Assembly: GCF_002878395.1 (NCBI RefSeq)
Contig: NC_061111.1
Coordinates: 28,014,995 to 28,078,994, forward strand
Direction: 5' to 3'
DNA length: 64,000 bases
DNA from: Capsicum annuum
Lineage: Eukaryota; Streptophyta; Magnoliopsida; Solanales; Solanaceae
Shown here: in pieces, positions 45,163 to 58,076 of the stretch
Position numbering within the stretch: position 1 is the stretch's first letter
How the letters are laid out: each line of letters starts with the position of its first letter
The notes under the pieces: model-generated
The model's input: only the letters and a program-made list of their open reading frames with translations
The model's database searches: none
Told to the model about the DNA's origin: nothing
Translations under genes and position numbers: made by a program

Positions 45163-46488
45163 GGAAAAAGACTCAAATATATCATCGAATTTTGAGAAAA
45201 GACTCATCTATGTCGTCCTTTTAAGTTTGGTTTATTCATGCCATTACCGTTACAAAAAATTCTCATTCATGTCATTTTTTTAACAGTCTAGTTTGATAGT
45301 TTTTGGCAAAATCATTTTGTACATATGGTCAACAATGATTCATCCACCTCATTAATCAAACGAGCCAAAAAAAATTAAGAAAAAAGGCTCAAATATGTCA
45401 TTAAACTATCAAAAATGACTCATTTATACCATCAATTAAAAGTTTGGCTCATTCATGCCATTGCCATTATAAAAACAACTCATTCGTGCGCTTACTTTTT
45501 AACGGTGGATTTTCAAAAATAGCTTTGTCATATGTCATTAATTAAAATAAATCAATATTAATTTAAAAATATCTTAGACGCATTAAAAAGAACCGATCTA
45601 TTTAATATAATCCGAGCCACACCAATTAAAGTATTTTTTTCTACAATAACAACTATTGTTCTGATCAGAAAAAATAGTGATTAGTGTATATCCTTTGACT
45701 CTTTCTTGTTGATCCTAAATCATTATAAATATTACGCTTAACATAAGCCTCAAAAGTTTCATCCTACAATAACTTTCTTTTTATCCTACTGTAACTGATT
45801 TGTTGTAATTCTAGTGACTCCAATATATACTCCAAAGTTGCAAGATAAGAAACTAATGAACGATTAGGGAAAGCAAGAAAAAGAAGGAGGCGAACTATTA
45901 GAACTTCTTCATTCTCCCATCATGAATTAGGGGAGTATATATTGTTGAAAAATTATTTTCAAATAATGGCTTAAAAGAAGTCTGTTGTCCTAATTATTAC
46001 GTCATTTATATGGGATAACTTATTTCATTATTCTGGTATAAATGATGGAACAAATAATCCTGATACTAACTAATTTCATATATTTTAAAATTAATATAGA
46101 TTTATTTTAATTAATAATGTGGACCTCTGATAAAAGGCCATATGACAAAACTGTTTTTCAAAATTCACCGTTAAAAATTTAATCGCATGGATGAGCTGGT
46201 TTTATAACGGCAATGACACAAATGAGTCGAGCTTTTAATTGATGGCATAAATGAGTCATTTCTGATAGTTCAATGACATAATTGAGTCTTTTCTTTTATT
46301 GTAATTAATGACATGATCCTCTAATAAAAGACCACGTGACAAAGCTATTTTTGAAAACCCACCGTAAAAAAGTAATGTAATGGATGAACTAGTTTTGTAA
46401 CGACGATGACATGAATAAGCTAAACTTTTAACTGGTGACCTAGATGAGTCATTTCTGATAGTTCAATTACATATTTAAGTCTTTCTCC
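45163..46488. mobile_element. MULE-like element with long nested inverted repeats, 1326 bp
   Basis: The ends GGAAAAAGACTCAAATAT and, on the minus strand, GGAGAAAGACTTAAATAT are inverted repeats of about 180 bp. A perfect 9-bp target duplication TAGTATAAA lies at 45154-45162 and 46489-46497. Nine bases is the Mutator hallmark. Inside lies a second pair of related inverted arms (about 45375-45545 and 46130-46300). The centre (45546-46129) has no ORF. The arms share words such as ACTCATTTATGCCATCAATT and TTTTTAACGGTG. It is non-autonomous. Confidence 0.82.
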
Positions 46489-46497
46489 TAGTATAAA

Positions 46498-47029
46498 ATA
46501 TGAAAGTTATTTTTTCTTAATTGTTATTGCTGAGAATATGAATGATTATACCGACACTTAGGTTCTTTAAATACCCATCACTCGAGAGGTAAAAGGTGAA
46601 TTTTTAGAGATAAGAACAGTTTTATCAGTAATTTACCAGTTAAGTACGAAGGAAAATAATAATAAATACCAGGTGAAAAAGGTGAAAAGGGAAAATTGTA
46701 ATAACATCATCATAACAAGGAAGAAATCTACTCAGTTCTGAATTATTTCTAGCTTTTCTTGTTTTAAAAATGGGAAAATACCAGAAGACTCGTAAAAATA
46801 TTCTAATTTTTCATTAAGATAATTTAAATCAAAATTGTCGATTCTATGAAAATATTAAGCAATTAATAATACTTTACTATATCCATTAATCAGTACATGA
46901 TTCAATGAGTGTGGGAACAAGTAGTGATTGGATAAATGAATTTAACTCGTGCCGAAGGAATTAAAAATACTTTAAAAATACAAGAGGGAGTGGTAAACAA
47001 TTTATTCGAACCCTAGGTTCCTTCTAACC
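46498..47029 (+). other. Spacer and probable LINE 5' untranslated region
   Basis: AT-rich, without a gene. The last 100 bases before 47030 may be the LINE leader. The LINE 5' end cannot be placed from the sequence. Confidence 0.4.
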
Positions 47030-48625
47030 ATGAAGGTGGCCCAGTCCACCGGCCAGCCACCATTGGTGGTGGGTCAATCTTCTCTCTACCACTTTCCTCC
47101 TTTAACAATTTCTTCTACTCATATACCGTCTTCTTCTACTTCGCACGATATACCTTCCGACATGAATATTAAGCGTTTAGATTGCTGTAGGGTGTTCAGT
47201 GCACAAACATTAGAATCCAAATTTGTGTTGCCTAAGGATGTGGAACCAATTCCAGTGAAGCCTGTGTATACCTACAGTTGAATGGACTGAACCGAGGTCA
47301 AAAGGATGAAAAAGCTTGAATTTTTGCAATACGCCATTGTTAGTAAGTTTGTCCAGGCGTGGTCGTACCTTGATGACTTGAGGAAAAACCTTCCAATGCA
47401 GTGTGACATTAAAGGAGATTGTAAAATTGGCCTGATGTGTTAATAGTCATATATTAATAAGACGTGTCTTGGTGGAAGATTTTATTAATAGTTTGTCTAA
47501 AAATGTGTATCAAATAAAAAACAAACATGTTGTTTCTTTTTCAATAAGGCCTCTAATTTATAATCCCAATTTCAGGGTGGATGAAAAATTACTCAAGCTG
47601 TAACTTGGGTTTTTTTCCGGAATCTATTACCCACATATTTTGTTAAAGAGTTTTTTTTTGTGGCTTCTCTATTGGGAAGCCTCTCCTGTTGGATATGGCT
47701 GCGATTCATAAAATTAGACCCAAATGTACAAGAGTGAAGGTCCACGTGGATCTTGCTGCAAATTTGCACAAGTTCATACATATGGTCATAGTTGATGAAG
47801 CTACCGGAGAAAACGCATGACAAATGTTAAGAGTGCAATATGATGCCTTGCCTAAATATTGCAAGACGTATAGATTACAAGGACATAATGAAGAGGGGTG
47901 CAGAAAGTTGAACCCTAACTTGAGGAATTATTACAAGAATGATGAAAATAACAGGGAAATTGAAGTGAATGATCATGCAACTGCTCCAGCTGCATCAACA
48001 CCTTATGGTTCCAACAATTACCCTCCAAGAACGGTATCTTGTTTCAAGGTAGTTGGTGATCTGGATGAATGGACAGTGGTGGAGAGTAGAAAGTCTACAA
48101 TGGAGATGAAGACTGTCAACAAAACTGCAAGTAGCTCAACAAAACCAACTCAAGAAAAGTGCTTACTTCCAATAAATTCAATTCCTTACAGGAGGATACA
48201 AAAGATTTGGCGTAGGAGATTAAGATATTCAACATACTCATGCTGTTTTCATCCCAACAAAGAGAAATCCCACATCAGCAACACAAAGAAGTGGGTACAA
48301 AAGGCATTTCATAGCACCTAAGGGGTAATTAATACGGTTGACATGGAATTGATGGAATAAGAGGAACACAAATTTGAGTCACAAATATAAAAAGATATTT
48401 TATAGATATGTCAGGCAGGGCATACCAGGTGAAGCAGCAACAAGTTGGTAAGGTAGCATCATAAATCAGTCAGGCAAGTAGAGAAGTTAGCAACAAGGAT
48501 AATCAGCTACAATGTTAGATTACAAGCCCTTCTGATTACTTATTTTACCCTAGCAGTTGCCTATCAATGGAACAGGTTGACTACCGTGTTCCTATCTGGC
48601 TAAAGCAGCAAGTAAATTTGCACAT
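47030..48625 (+). pseudogene. LINE ORF1 (DUF4283 and CCHC type)
   Basis: It starts at ATG 47030 (MKVAQSTGQPPLVVGQSS). After a stop at 47279 the DUF4283-type RNA-binding region appears in shifting frames (VQAWSYLDDLRKNLPMQCDI near 47350, TQAVTWVFF near 47600, LPTYFVKE near 47630). The zinc knuckle KYCKTYRLQGHNEEGCRKL lies at 47850-47910, with the second Cys changed to Tyr. The open tail 47824-48321 is Ser/Thr-rich. This is the ORF1 layout of plant L1 LINEs. It runs at least to about 48510 before copia D. Confidence 0.82.
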
Positions 48626-49442
48626 TGATGTTTAGGTGAAAAACACCCGGCTCAAAGAGGCTTGAAAAACCATGACATGTACCTCTACAGTATTTAATCC
48701 CAACTCCACTAAAGCAATTAAGCCTCAACAATCAACAAATTACAAGACTCTTGTAATCTAGGAATTAAACTCTAACTCCTATATCTACAAAAACACAAAC
48801 CTTCCCAAGGTGAGTGTTCCCAAGTCTTCGAGTTCCCAAACTTGAAGACAATGCTCCTAACTCAGTTTATACTTTACTGAGACTAGAAAACAATATAACT
48901 CAAGAACCAACCTGATACACAAAGTCTAAGACTCCTTAACTCTAAGTACTAGGAACAACTTCAACTTTGATGCTTCAAGCTTTGGAACTTCACTGATAAT
49001 TCGTTGATGTGTTTCTATCTTTTTAAGTGCATGAGTAACGAAATAAGTTACTCCGTTGATATATAACAACTCTTCAAAGAGTCTTTCAACGTCCTTGGTC
49101 TTCTACTTTGCTTTGAACTCTTTAATTCAATAGAGTTTGTTGTCAACTAAAAGTCCTTCTTCGAGTACAACTCCTTGCATTGATAAAACTCCTTCTTCAA
49201 CTTGATCTCCTCGTTTAAGTGAAACTCTCTCTACAGCTTATCAATAAGGTGTTGCATTCAACTACAACTTCTTTTTTCTCACACGTGAGTATGATTTCAT
49301 TGAGAAGGCTTATCCATTCCTGACTTTAAGCAAATTATTCTGTGTCATCCAGTGAGATCAACTTCTGTCTTCATGTGTTTGGAACAGCTTGAGTAACATG
49401 TTTTATTTATATGTCAATCATCAAAACTTTATTGATCTAACA
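48626..49442 (-). repeat. Copia D 3' LTR
   Basis: The inner edge is sure: GATCTAACA then AATTCCCCCTTTTT (the purine tract on the minus strand). The outer edge is taken at TGATGTTTAGGTG by style; TGTTAGATTAC at 48513 is the alternative. No partner copy remains. Confidence 0.65.
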
Positions 49443-49456
49443 AATTCCCCCTTTTT
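49443..49456 (-). other. Copia D polypurine tract
   Basis: AATTCCCCCTTTTT on the plus strand reads AAAAAGGGGGAATT on the element strand and abuts the LTR start TGTTAGATC. Confidence 0.88.
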
Positions 49457-49844
49457 TATGATGACAAACTTTAAGTCCCTGAAACACTTAGTCAAGAAAC
49501 AACACTAAAAAAATGATACTGATTAGGCATTAGGTTATAAACATTGAACAACTCATTTTTCCCCTTTTGACATCATCGAAAAGCTGATTCAAGATATACC
49601 TAGACCAAAACAGGCATTGGATAACTCATGGCCACTAGGACTATCACTAAAACAAGCAGAACCAGAAAGGCAAGACAATTCATGCATAAGAGTGCACAAA
49701 AACTGAGTTTAATCAAGCAAAAGAAGACATATTATTCAAATCACCAACATATGAAAACAAATAATCAATCCAAAAACAACTAGATAAAACAAAATATAAT
49801 CCTAGGGCTTTAAGAGTTGGTGAAGGTGGAGGGAACAAGAACAA

Positions 49845-50501
49845 CTAGGTGGTTCGGTGGTCACTGTAAGCACGTGCACGAGTAAGATCAGCTAGAAGGG
49901 AATTGATTTTGGCAAGAAGCAATATTTTCTCAGCCTCATGATGAGCCAATGCATCACTCTTCTTAGCAAGAACGCTCTGGAGAGCATCAATCTTAGAAAG
50001 AAGCTCCTCTTTTTCACTATTATGAGCAGTTCGAGCAAGGAGGATTTCAGTTTTAGCAACTTCCCAGGAAGTAGACTGACCTTTTCTCAATGTTTTACGT
50101 TTCACTGTTTTTTCTAGAACCAATTCCGCCAACATATTTTTCAACCATTGCACAGGATTAGCAGGACTCCCCATTAGTCCAGAATTTTCCTTAATTTTAA
50201 AGTTGGGTTCTCGCTGAACCATGCCATCTTGATTTTCATCAGAATCTGAGGAATCATAAGGAACAAGTTTTATAACTCGTTTCTTGACAGGAAGGATAGA
50301 CTATGACTGATCCAACTATGAAGAAGGTTTAACTGTAGAATGCTTCACTGATTTGCCTAATCTTATTGAACCACACAACACTTCTGGAGTGAAAGAGGTA
50401 GGGGTAACAGGAGTTGCAACCCGCCTCCTTTTGCTGATTTGCAAAAAAGTAGGAGAGAGGTCTGAATGTAAATCATCGAAAAAAGATGAAGAGAAAGTCA
50501 T
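49845..50501 (-). pseudogene. Copia D 3' ORF, coiled-coil protein of unknown function
   Basis: A sense ORF after RNase H. A first piece, 50501-50316, starts MTFSSSFFDDL and has a basic ISKRRRVATP motif. After two stops the same reading continues as 50222-49845 (125 open codons). The C-terminal half is a strong heptad-type coiled coil (KEELLSKIDALQSVLAKKSD, AEKILLLAKINSLLADL). I see no transmembrane helix. It occupies the place of the env-like ORF of SIRE elements. The flanks 49457-49844 and 50502-50950 have no motif. Confidence 0.55.
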
Positions 50502-50950
50502 TGAGAAGGAAGTGGAAACACACTCTTAATGGAAAGAAAAATAGCAGTGTGAGAGTTGATTGGTGAGGGAGTGATATATAAGATGTAGCGATGAAGGAAT
50601 TTTAGATGAAGTAGATGTATAATGGGACAACGGTTGCTGTATTTTAAACGAAGATGGACTCTAGAGACTTGATTGTTACAGAGGCAATTAGTTCGGGGAC
50701 CAAATAAGCTTAGCTGTTCCATCAGGCTAAATTTAAAAAGATTAATGGAGATCATACCTGGTGGATTTCAAAACACAGCTAAAATCACTTATATGAACTA
50801 GTATTTCTGCACAATTAAATACATAAATTTGTCAGTTCATTCAAAACTCTGGAATTAGGACACACAATTTAATGTGCAAGACTAAATTACTCAATATTTT
50901 AGCTAGGTCATAAACAAAACTAAGATTTCTAATCAATCGTCGAGGGGAGT

Positions 50951-53900
50951 TCATGCAATCTTAATCATCCCTAACTCTAATCTGTTCTTTTCAAAGTGCT
51001 CTCTACTCAATGCCTTAGTAAAAATATTTGCTATTTGGTCCTCAGTAGAATAAAACATAATTGATATAAGACCCTTTTCAACGTTATCTCTAAGAAAATG
51101 GTGTCTGATATCTATATGTTTAGTTCTTTTATGCTGCATAGGAGCTTTAGCAACATTGATGGCACTTGTATTATCACAAAAGATAGGAACACAACCTACA
51201 TCCATAGCAAAATCCATGAGTTATTGCTTGATCCACAACAATGGGCACAACAAGAACCAGCAGCAACATACTCACAATGGACAAAACTACTGAGTTTTGT
51301 TTCTTAGTGGACCAGGTAATTAGACATATCCAAGAAAGTGTATCATACTAGTAGTGCTTTTCCTGTCCACTAAATACCCTACATAGTCAACATCAAAGTA
51401 ACCTACCAACTTAAAATTTCTCCCTTTAGGGTACCACAATCCAAGATCAGTGGTTCCCTTGAGATATCTGAAGATCCTCTTCACATCCTTTAGATTAGAC
51501 TCCTTGGGATTTGCTTGAAACCTTGCACACAATCCTACATTGAACACAATATCAAGTTTGCGTTTTGGGAGATATATCAGTGACCCAATCATCCGTCTAA
51601 ACAACTTTTGATCCACAGATGGACCTGTTTTATCCATATCCAACTTAGTAGTAGTGGCAATTGGTGTGCTGATTTCCTTGGCTTCCTCCATGGAGAATTT
51701 TTTGAGAAGTTCTCTCACATACTTTGTTGATGAATCAGGGTTCCAGAAGGTGATTGTTGAATTTACAGGCCCAAGAAAAAGGTTAGGTCTTCCCATTATA
51801 CTCATCTCAAATTCACAACTCATGAGTTTGGCAAAGTCATGAGTCGTGTCGATGTTTGTTAATCCAAATATGATATCATCAACATATACCTGCACTATCA
51901 ACAAATCTTCCCATTAGTCTTTAAAAACAAAGTGTTGTCAATTTTACTTCTAGTATGTCTATGCTCCAACAGTAATTTTGAAAAACGTTCATTCCAAGCT
52001 CTTGGAGCTTGTTTCAATCCATACAACGCCTTATCAAGCTTGTACACATAGTCAGGAAGTTCCTTACATTCAAAACCAGGAGTCGGTTTCACATACACAT
52101 CCTCTTTAAGAATCCTATTCAAGAATTCTCTCTTAACATCCATTTGGTACAATATGAATTCCTTGTAAGCAGCAAAGGCCACAAGAAGCCTGATAGCCTT
52201 AAGTCTTGCCACAAGTGCAAAAGTCTCATCAAAATCTATGCCTTCTTCCCGATTCTATCCTTGGACCCACCAATCTGGCTTTGTTCCTTGTAACTGTTCC
52301 ATGTTCATCAACTTTGTTTCTGTATACCCACTTAGTTCCAATCACAGTTCTGTCTTTTGGAGGTGGAACTAAGTATCAGACCTTGCTTCTTTCAAAATGA
52401 TTGAGCTCTTCTCGTATGGCTATGATACAATTAGCATCAAGGAGTGCTTCATATACCTTTTTTAGTTCAATCATGGACAAGAAGGCTTTGAAGGCACAAA
52501 CTTCTCAATCCTGATCTTATGGTAATTCCTGAAATGAGATCGGTGAGAATATTTTCTATAAAATGAGATCTTTGATAGATGTACCTTTTTTGGATCAATT
52601 TTTAAGAAATGATAGGATCGCCATGAATAGTTTAAGCAGGAGTAGATGGTGATTCAGTTCCCCTGTCTGAATGCCTCCAGTTCCCTTTGTTGAGGTGCCT
52701 CCAGATTCAGTTTCTCCAATCGATAGACCTGAATGTGCATCATGTTTCATTGACTGTTCTTCAGAGTCACTTTCTTCCTGCATGTTAGTATTAGCATAAG
52801 ATTCATCAAATACCATATGCACACTTTCCTCAACATAATTTGTTTTGTTATTTAAGACCCTGTAAGTTTTTCTATGAAGCGCATATCCTAGGAAGATTTC
52901 CTCATCACTTCTAGCATCAAATTTTCCTAAATTATCTTCCCATTGTTATGAATAAAACACTAGCAGCCAAAGGTTCTTAAGTGAGAAATATTAGGCTTTA
53001 TTCTTTTTAGTAATTCATAGGGGGGCTTCTCTAGAATAGGCCTAATCATGCATCTATTTATGATATATGCAGCAGTAATAATTACTCCAGCCCATAGATT
53101 TCTTGCAAGATTTCCTGCAAGCATCATTGTTCTAGCCATTTCTTCCAAAGTCCTATTTTTTCTTTCTACTACTCCATTATGTTGAGGTGTTCTAGGAGCA
53201 GAGAAATTGTGATCTATACCATTTGTGGAACAGAATTTTAAAAATTTTGCATTTTCAAATTCTGTGCCATGATCAAATCTCATGGAAAGTAGGAAAGTGC
53301 CTAGCTTCTTTTCCATTTTCTTAATGATTACGGAGAAGACATCAAAAGCATCTTCTTTGGAAGCTAAAAAGAGTGTCCAGGTAAACCTAGAATAATCATC
53401 AACAATTACAAGGACATACCTTTTTCCCCCTGTACTTTGAATTCTCATTGGTCCACAAAGATTCATATGGACCAGGTCGAGGCACTTGACATTGCTGACC
53501 TGGTTCTTTGATTTGAATGAGGACCTTACATGCTTCCCCTTTACACAAGCACTGCAAACCTTCTCATCTTTGAACTTAGTTTTGGGCAAGCCCAACACTA
53601 TGTCTTTGGAAGAAAGTTTGTTTAATTATTTTAGACTTGCATGTCCAAGTCTTTTGTGCCATTGGAGGGGATCATTTTCCATCACGCTCAAACAAGTTAG
53701 CCTTGTTGCTGGTATGTTTACTTTGTACACATTCTTCTGTATTTTTGCAGTAAGTACCACCTCCTTTGTATCTGCCCTTTTGACTTCAACACCTGCAGAA
53801 GTAAAAATGACAGTGTTACCTTTATCACAAAGTTACGATATGCTAAGAAGATTGTGCTTCAATCCTTCCACAAGGTAGACATCTTCCAGTGCCTTTGATT
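50951..53900 (-). pseudogene. Copia D pol: protease to RNase H
   Basis: Protease has WYFDSACSRHMTG (near 54035). Integrase (53598-52960) has CSACVKGKH, then VHMNLCGPM (first catalytic Asp changed to Asn), MRFDHGTEFEN and HNGVVERKNR. RT (52212-51320) has LYGLKQAPRAWNERF and VQVYVDDIIFG with YVDD intact, continuing to RRMIGSLIYL. RNase H (to 50951) has FCDNTSAINVAK and RTKHIDIRHHFLRD. Open pieces of 194 and 212 codons remain, so this copy is moderately young, but stops near 52213-52960 and 51218-51320 break it. Confidence 0.88.
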
Positions 53901-55085
53901 TAGAGGTCCCAATCTTTCTAACTCTTGTAATAGTTCCCTTTTTGTCATCACCAAGAAACACTTCCCCTCCACTTATTTTGGAGAGTGAAAGGAATTTTTT
54001 CTTATCACCAGTCATGTGTCTTGAGCAAGCACTATCGAAGTACCAGTGCTTCTTGCTTCCTTTCACTTTCTCCTGCAAAAGAAATAAGGGGTTACATTTT
54101 AGAACCCAGACAAGCTTGGGTCCTTTTATATGAGGAATAGGGTGGATCAGATTTCTTCTAGCCCATTGAGGCAACAGGTTGTGCAAACTCTTCCTCTGAC
54201 CAGATCTGTTATTTATTTTATTTCCCTGGATTTTCATGAAGTCAGATTTCATAGCCAGCATTGTGATCCTAGATCTGCTCTTAGCGGCAATAGGACATTC
54301 AGTAGTATGATGATAATGGTTGCCACATATATAGCATAGATTCTTAGTGACATTGTGAATCTTATGAAAACCTAATCCAGCCTTTTCATTGTGAGTTTTT
54401 TCACTCAATTGATGAACAATTCTTGAGGAATTTGTCCATCTGGTAGCCATCTCAAGATCCAGTTTTAGTTTTGAAATTTGTTGACTTAACTTTTCTCCCT
54501 TGTTCTTTTCATCATTGCATTCTTGTTTGACCATAATAAACTCAGCCTCAATTTTCACTTGTTCAGCATTTTTCATTATTTTTTCTTTTTTTCAGAGAGA
54601 GTCAGTTTTAGGATTTCAAATTTTAGAATCAGATTTGAAGAACCAAGTTGACTGACTTGTTCCTTAAGAGTGTCATTTCTTTTTCAACATTGTTTTTGCA
54701 AGTTTCCATACCAATTAGATCAAACTTTAGACTTGCAAGACTGTTGAACAGCTCATCCTTATCAGAAGTTACTTCTTGGAAGTCATCAATTAAAGCACTC
54801 TTCAGAGAAACAAGTTTTTCTTTAGATAATAGTTGCAACTAGTTTTTAAGTTCAAGAACACTTACCTCAGAGGTGCTATTTCTTCTTCCATGTCTGAATC
54901 TCCAATGGCCATGAGAGCAGTTTCATCAATCTCTTCCTCATCTGATTGATTCTTCTGAGACTACTCCCCAAGTAGCTACCATAGCATATTCTTCTTTTTC
55001 TCTTTTCTTAGCCTTTTCTTTCAACTCCTTCTCAAATCTTTCTTTTCTCCATTCAACTTCCCAAGGGTCTGACCTTGCTCCTTTG
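53901..55085 (-). pseudogene. Copia D gag (C-terminal part) and protease start
   Basis: A charged helical region (KERFEKELKEKAKKREKEEY, about 55060-55000) and a further coiled region (54838-54629, then 54576 on) precede the zinc knuckle CYICGNHYHHTTEC (about 54340-54300). Then comes the protease region with LEDVYLVEGLKHNLLSIS. The Gag N-terminus is missing at 55085. Confidence 0.8.
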
Positions 55086-58076
55086 CTGCTGAGTTATGGT
55101 GGACAATTTATTCAAGCTTCTAGATCTTTTAGATTCTTACAATTTTAGGTTGAAGCTACTGATTGTAAAAATGTGCTGAAAGAAAATTGGAGGTATACTG
55201 GTACAGAGGACATATTTGTTAGCCTGAAGCGGAAGATGAAGAACGCAAAACTTACACTAGCCAAATGGAGCAAAGGAAGGTTTGGAGATATTTTTAAGCA
55301 ATTAATTATCAGGGAAGAAATTGTGATGATAAAAGAAGACTTGTTTGAAGAACTTCTCTCTGCAGAGAACAAGATGGTATTATAAAAGGCTAGGGCTGAA
55401 TTAAGGAAGTATCTACATTATGAGAAAGAACACTAGAGGCAAAAAACAGGAATACAATAATTTTCTGAAGGTGATAGGAACATTCAGTTTTTTTCATAAC
55501 TTGGTAAATAGTAGAAGGAAGAGATTACATATTAATAGAATTGAAAAAAAATGGAGGATGGGTTGAAGGACATGAGGTAGTAGCTGTTGAAGCTATTGAG
55601 TTCTTTCAAGATCAATTCTCTTCTGAAACTAACAATTATGAGTTACATCCGGTCAGCAAAATCTTTTCCATTGTTACAAAAGAAGATAACTAACTTCTTA
55701 ATGCTATGCCAATAGAAAAAGAAGCTAAAAAAGTAGTATTTAAGCTAAATGGAGATGGTGCCAATAGGCCAGATGGATTCACATGGAAATTTTACCAGAG
55801 ATGCTGCAGTATAGTGAGAGCAGACATTGTTGAGGTGGTAAAGTGTTTCTTTGTAGGTTGTACTTTGCCTAAATCAATACCGACACTAATTTGATTTTAT
55901 TACCGAAAAAAGAGAATGTAGTCACTTTCTCTGACTTAATACCAATTAGTCTGAGTAATTTTTTAAACCAAGATATTTCCAGGCTGATTCATGATAGAAT
56001 GGAGATGATAGTTCAAAAACTTATTTAACAAAAACAATCAGATTTTGTGAAGGGTAAGAGTATGATAGAGAATGTGTTATTGGCTCAAGATATCATTTAC
56101 GATATCAGGAAAAGTGGAAAGCCTGACAATATGGTAATCAAATTAGATATGGCAAAGGTTTATGATAGGATGGACTGGAGGTTTTTGATGAAAGATTTAG
56201 AAGCTACAGGTTTTGATAATTTGATGGTAGATAAGATTTGGAGGTTATAATTAATACTCAGTGCTCACTAATGGCCAGGTACATGGTTTCTTTCACACAA
56301 CTCGAGGAGTTAAGAAAGGGGATCCATTATCTCCTGCTTTATTCATTATTACTGCCGAGGTACTCTCTAAAGCCCTAAGTGATTTATTTTTAAACAAGGA
56401 GTTTAAAAGTTTTGGAATGCTTAAGTGGAGTGACAGTATCAGTCATTTATCTAATGCTGATGACACCATCATCTTTTGTACAGCTGAAAAAGGGATTCTG
56501 CAAATTGTGATGAACACACTAAATGAATACGAGAAATAAAAAAAAAGTTCTTTTTTTATATTTCATAAAACTGTTGGCACAATTTTCAGGAAGTAGAGGA
56601 TGTGACTGGTTTTAGTAAAGGAAAATTCCCTTTAAGTTATCTTGGATATCCAATTGGACATGCCAAGAGGAGGAAGATTGATTTTGTTGAGTTGGTGAAA
56701 AAAGTGCAGAATAAACTTCAAGCTTGAAAGGGTAAGCTTTTGTCTTTTTGTGAGAAGTATGTATTAATTAATAACGTGTTGCAAAGCATTTTCATTTATT
56801 TACGTTCTATCATTATTCCTCCCAAGTGTGTAATTCTTGACTTGCATAGAATTTTTGTAAGGTTCCTTTGGAACTTTAAGGAGGATGAAAGGAGTAAACA
56901 TTGGGTAGCCTGGTCTGAGGTCTATTTCCCCAAAGATGAAAATGGACAAGGATTCAGGTCTCTATTTGATGTGTCTAAATCCCTTTTTGATAAATTATGG
57001 TGGAATTTCGGGATAAAAAAGTCAGTGTGGATAAATTTTATGTGGATTAAATACTGCAAGAGACATAGACCACAAGTAGTAGAATAGAGGGGTGGTTCAC
57101 AAACCCGAATGTATATGCTAGAAGCAAGAGATTTCTCTGGCCAAGAAATCTAGTGGGAACCATGGTGTGGGAGTTCTAGTAGATGGTATGATAACTGGAC
57201 TCAATTGGGGGGGCGTTAAACTATGTTTTACCTATTACTAATGAACTGCAGGAAGGATTTGAAGAGATCAATCGACTAATGCATGAAGATAGTTGGAATG
57301 CACCACTCTTGTAGCAACTGCTACCTATTGAAATTTGTGCTCATGTTATTGAGAAACTGAAGGTAAATAGGGAGGGTGGAGAATGGGATATAGATTGGTG
57401 GAGTTTGACTACTAGTGGGTGATTCAATGTTGCAAGTGCATGGAACTTAGTGAGAGAAGAAGGAAAAACATGATGTTTTCTCCGACATTTGGGTCAAAGG
57501 ACTCCCATTCAAGATTGTTTTTCTATTGTCGATAGTGTATAAGAGAAGAATACCAATTGGAGAGGTTCTAATTAAAATGAAGATGATGGAGGGCATAATA
57601 TGTTGATATTGCAGTAAGAAGAAAAAACATTTGAACACTTGTTTTGAGAATGTTATGACACTAAGGTGGTATGGAAAAGCCTTACAAATGGTCCTGGAAT
57701 TACTGTCCCATTTTCACAGTTGAAAAATACCATTTTAAGTAGTGGCAGGCTGATTGTGCTCCAAAATTAAAGCCCATTTTCAAATTTATTCCAGCTATGG
57801 TATTTGGCATGTTTGAAAAAGAAGAAATGTGATTTATCATGGTGGTAATGTCTTTGTAGGATTTGATGATTGAACTAAAAAGAAACATTCATTTGTTTGC
57901 TACAACAATACACCTTTAGTTGAAAGGGATTCATAACAGTTGGGCTTTGATGGTACGATACTATGAGGAATACACTCCTCTTCTGGTGACTAGAGAGGTT
58001 AGATGAAATATGCCTAATGTAGGTGGTTTTAAATGTAACTCTGATGAAGCTTGTAAAGGCAAACTTGGACCTATAT
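55086..58076 (+). pseudogene. LINE ORF2: reverse transcriptase to RNase H
   Basis: It resumes after copia D with GGQFIQASRSFRFLQF. The endonuclease is absent. The RT blocks are VLLAQDIIYDIRK, VIKLDMAKVYDRMDWRFLM (56047-56250), RGVKKGDPLSPALFI, and SNADDTIIFC (the catalytic A/F-A-D-D as NADD, 56453-56490). A thumb-like region (56740-57087) and a zinc-binding RVT region with stops (57100-57900) follow. The end is the start of an RNase H domain (GGFKCNSDEACKGKLGP, 58021-58070), where gypsy Z interrupts. This is an L1-type LINE with C-terminal RNase H, dead by many stops. Confidence 0.86.

Larger units (their letters stand above)
48626..55085 (-). mobile_element. Copia D: SIRE-like Ty1/copia element, 5'-truncated, in the LINE
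   Basis: A minus-strand element with 3' LTR about 48626-49442, purine tract, a 3' ORF, pol from 53880 down to 50951 and gag from 55085 down to 53900. The 5' LTR, primer site and Gag N-terminus are missing; LINE sequence resumes directly at about 55086. The left edge is approximate. The single CCHC before protease and the extra 3' ORF place it near the SIRE lineage, like copia A but clearly a different family. Confidence 0.82.

Noticed and set aside
53486..53878. 130-codon plus-strand ORF
   Set aside because: Antisense shadow of the copia D protease-integrase region.
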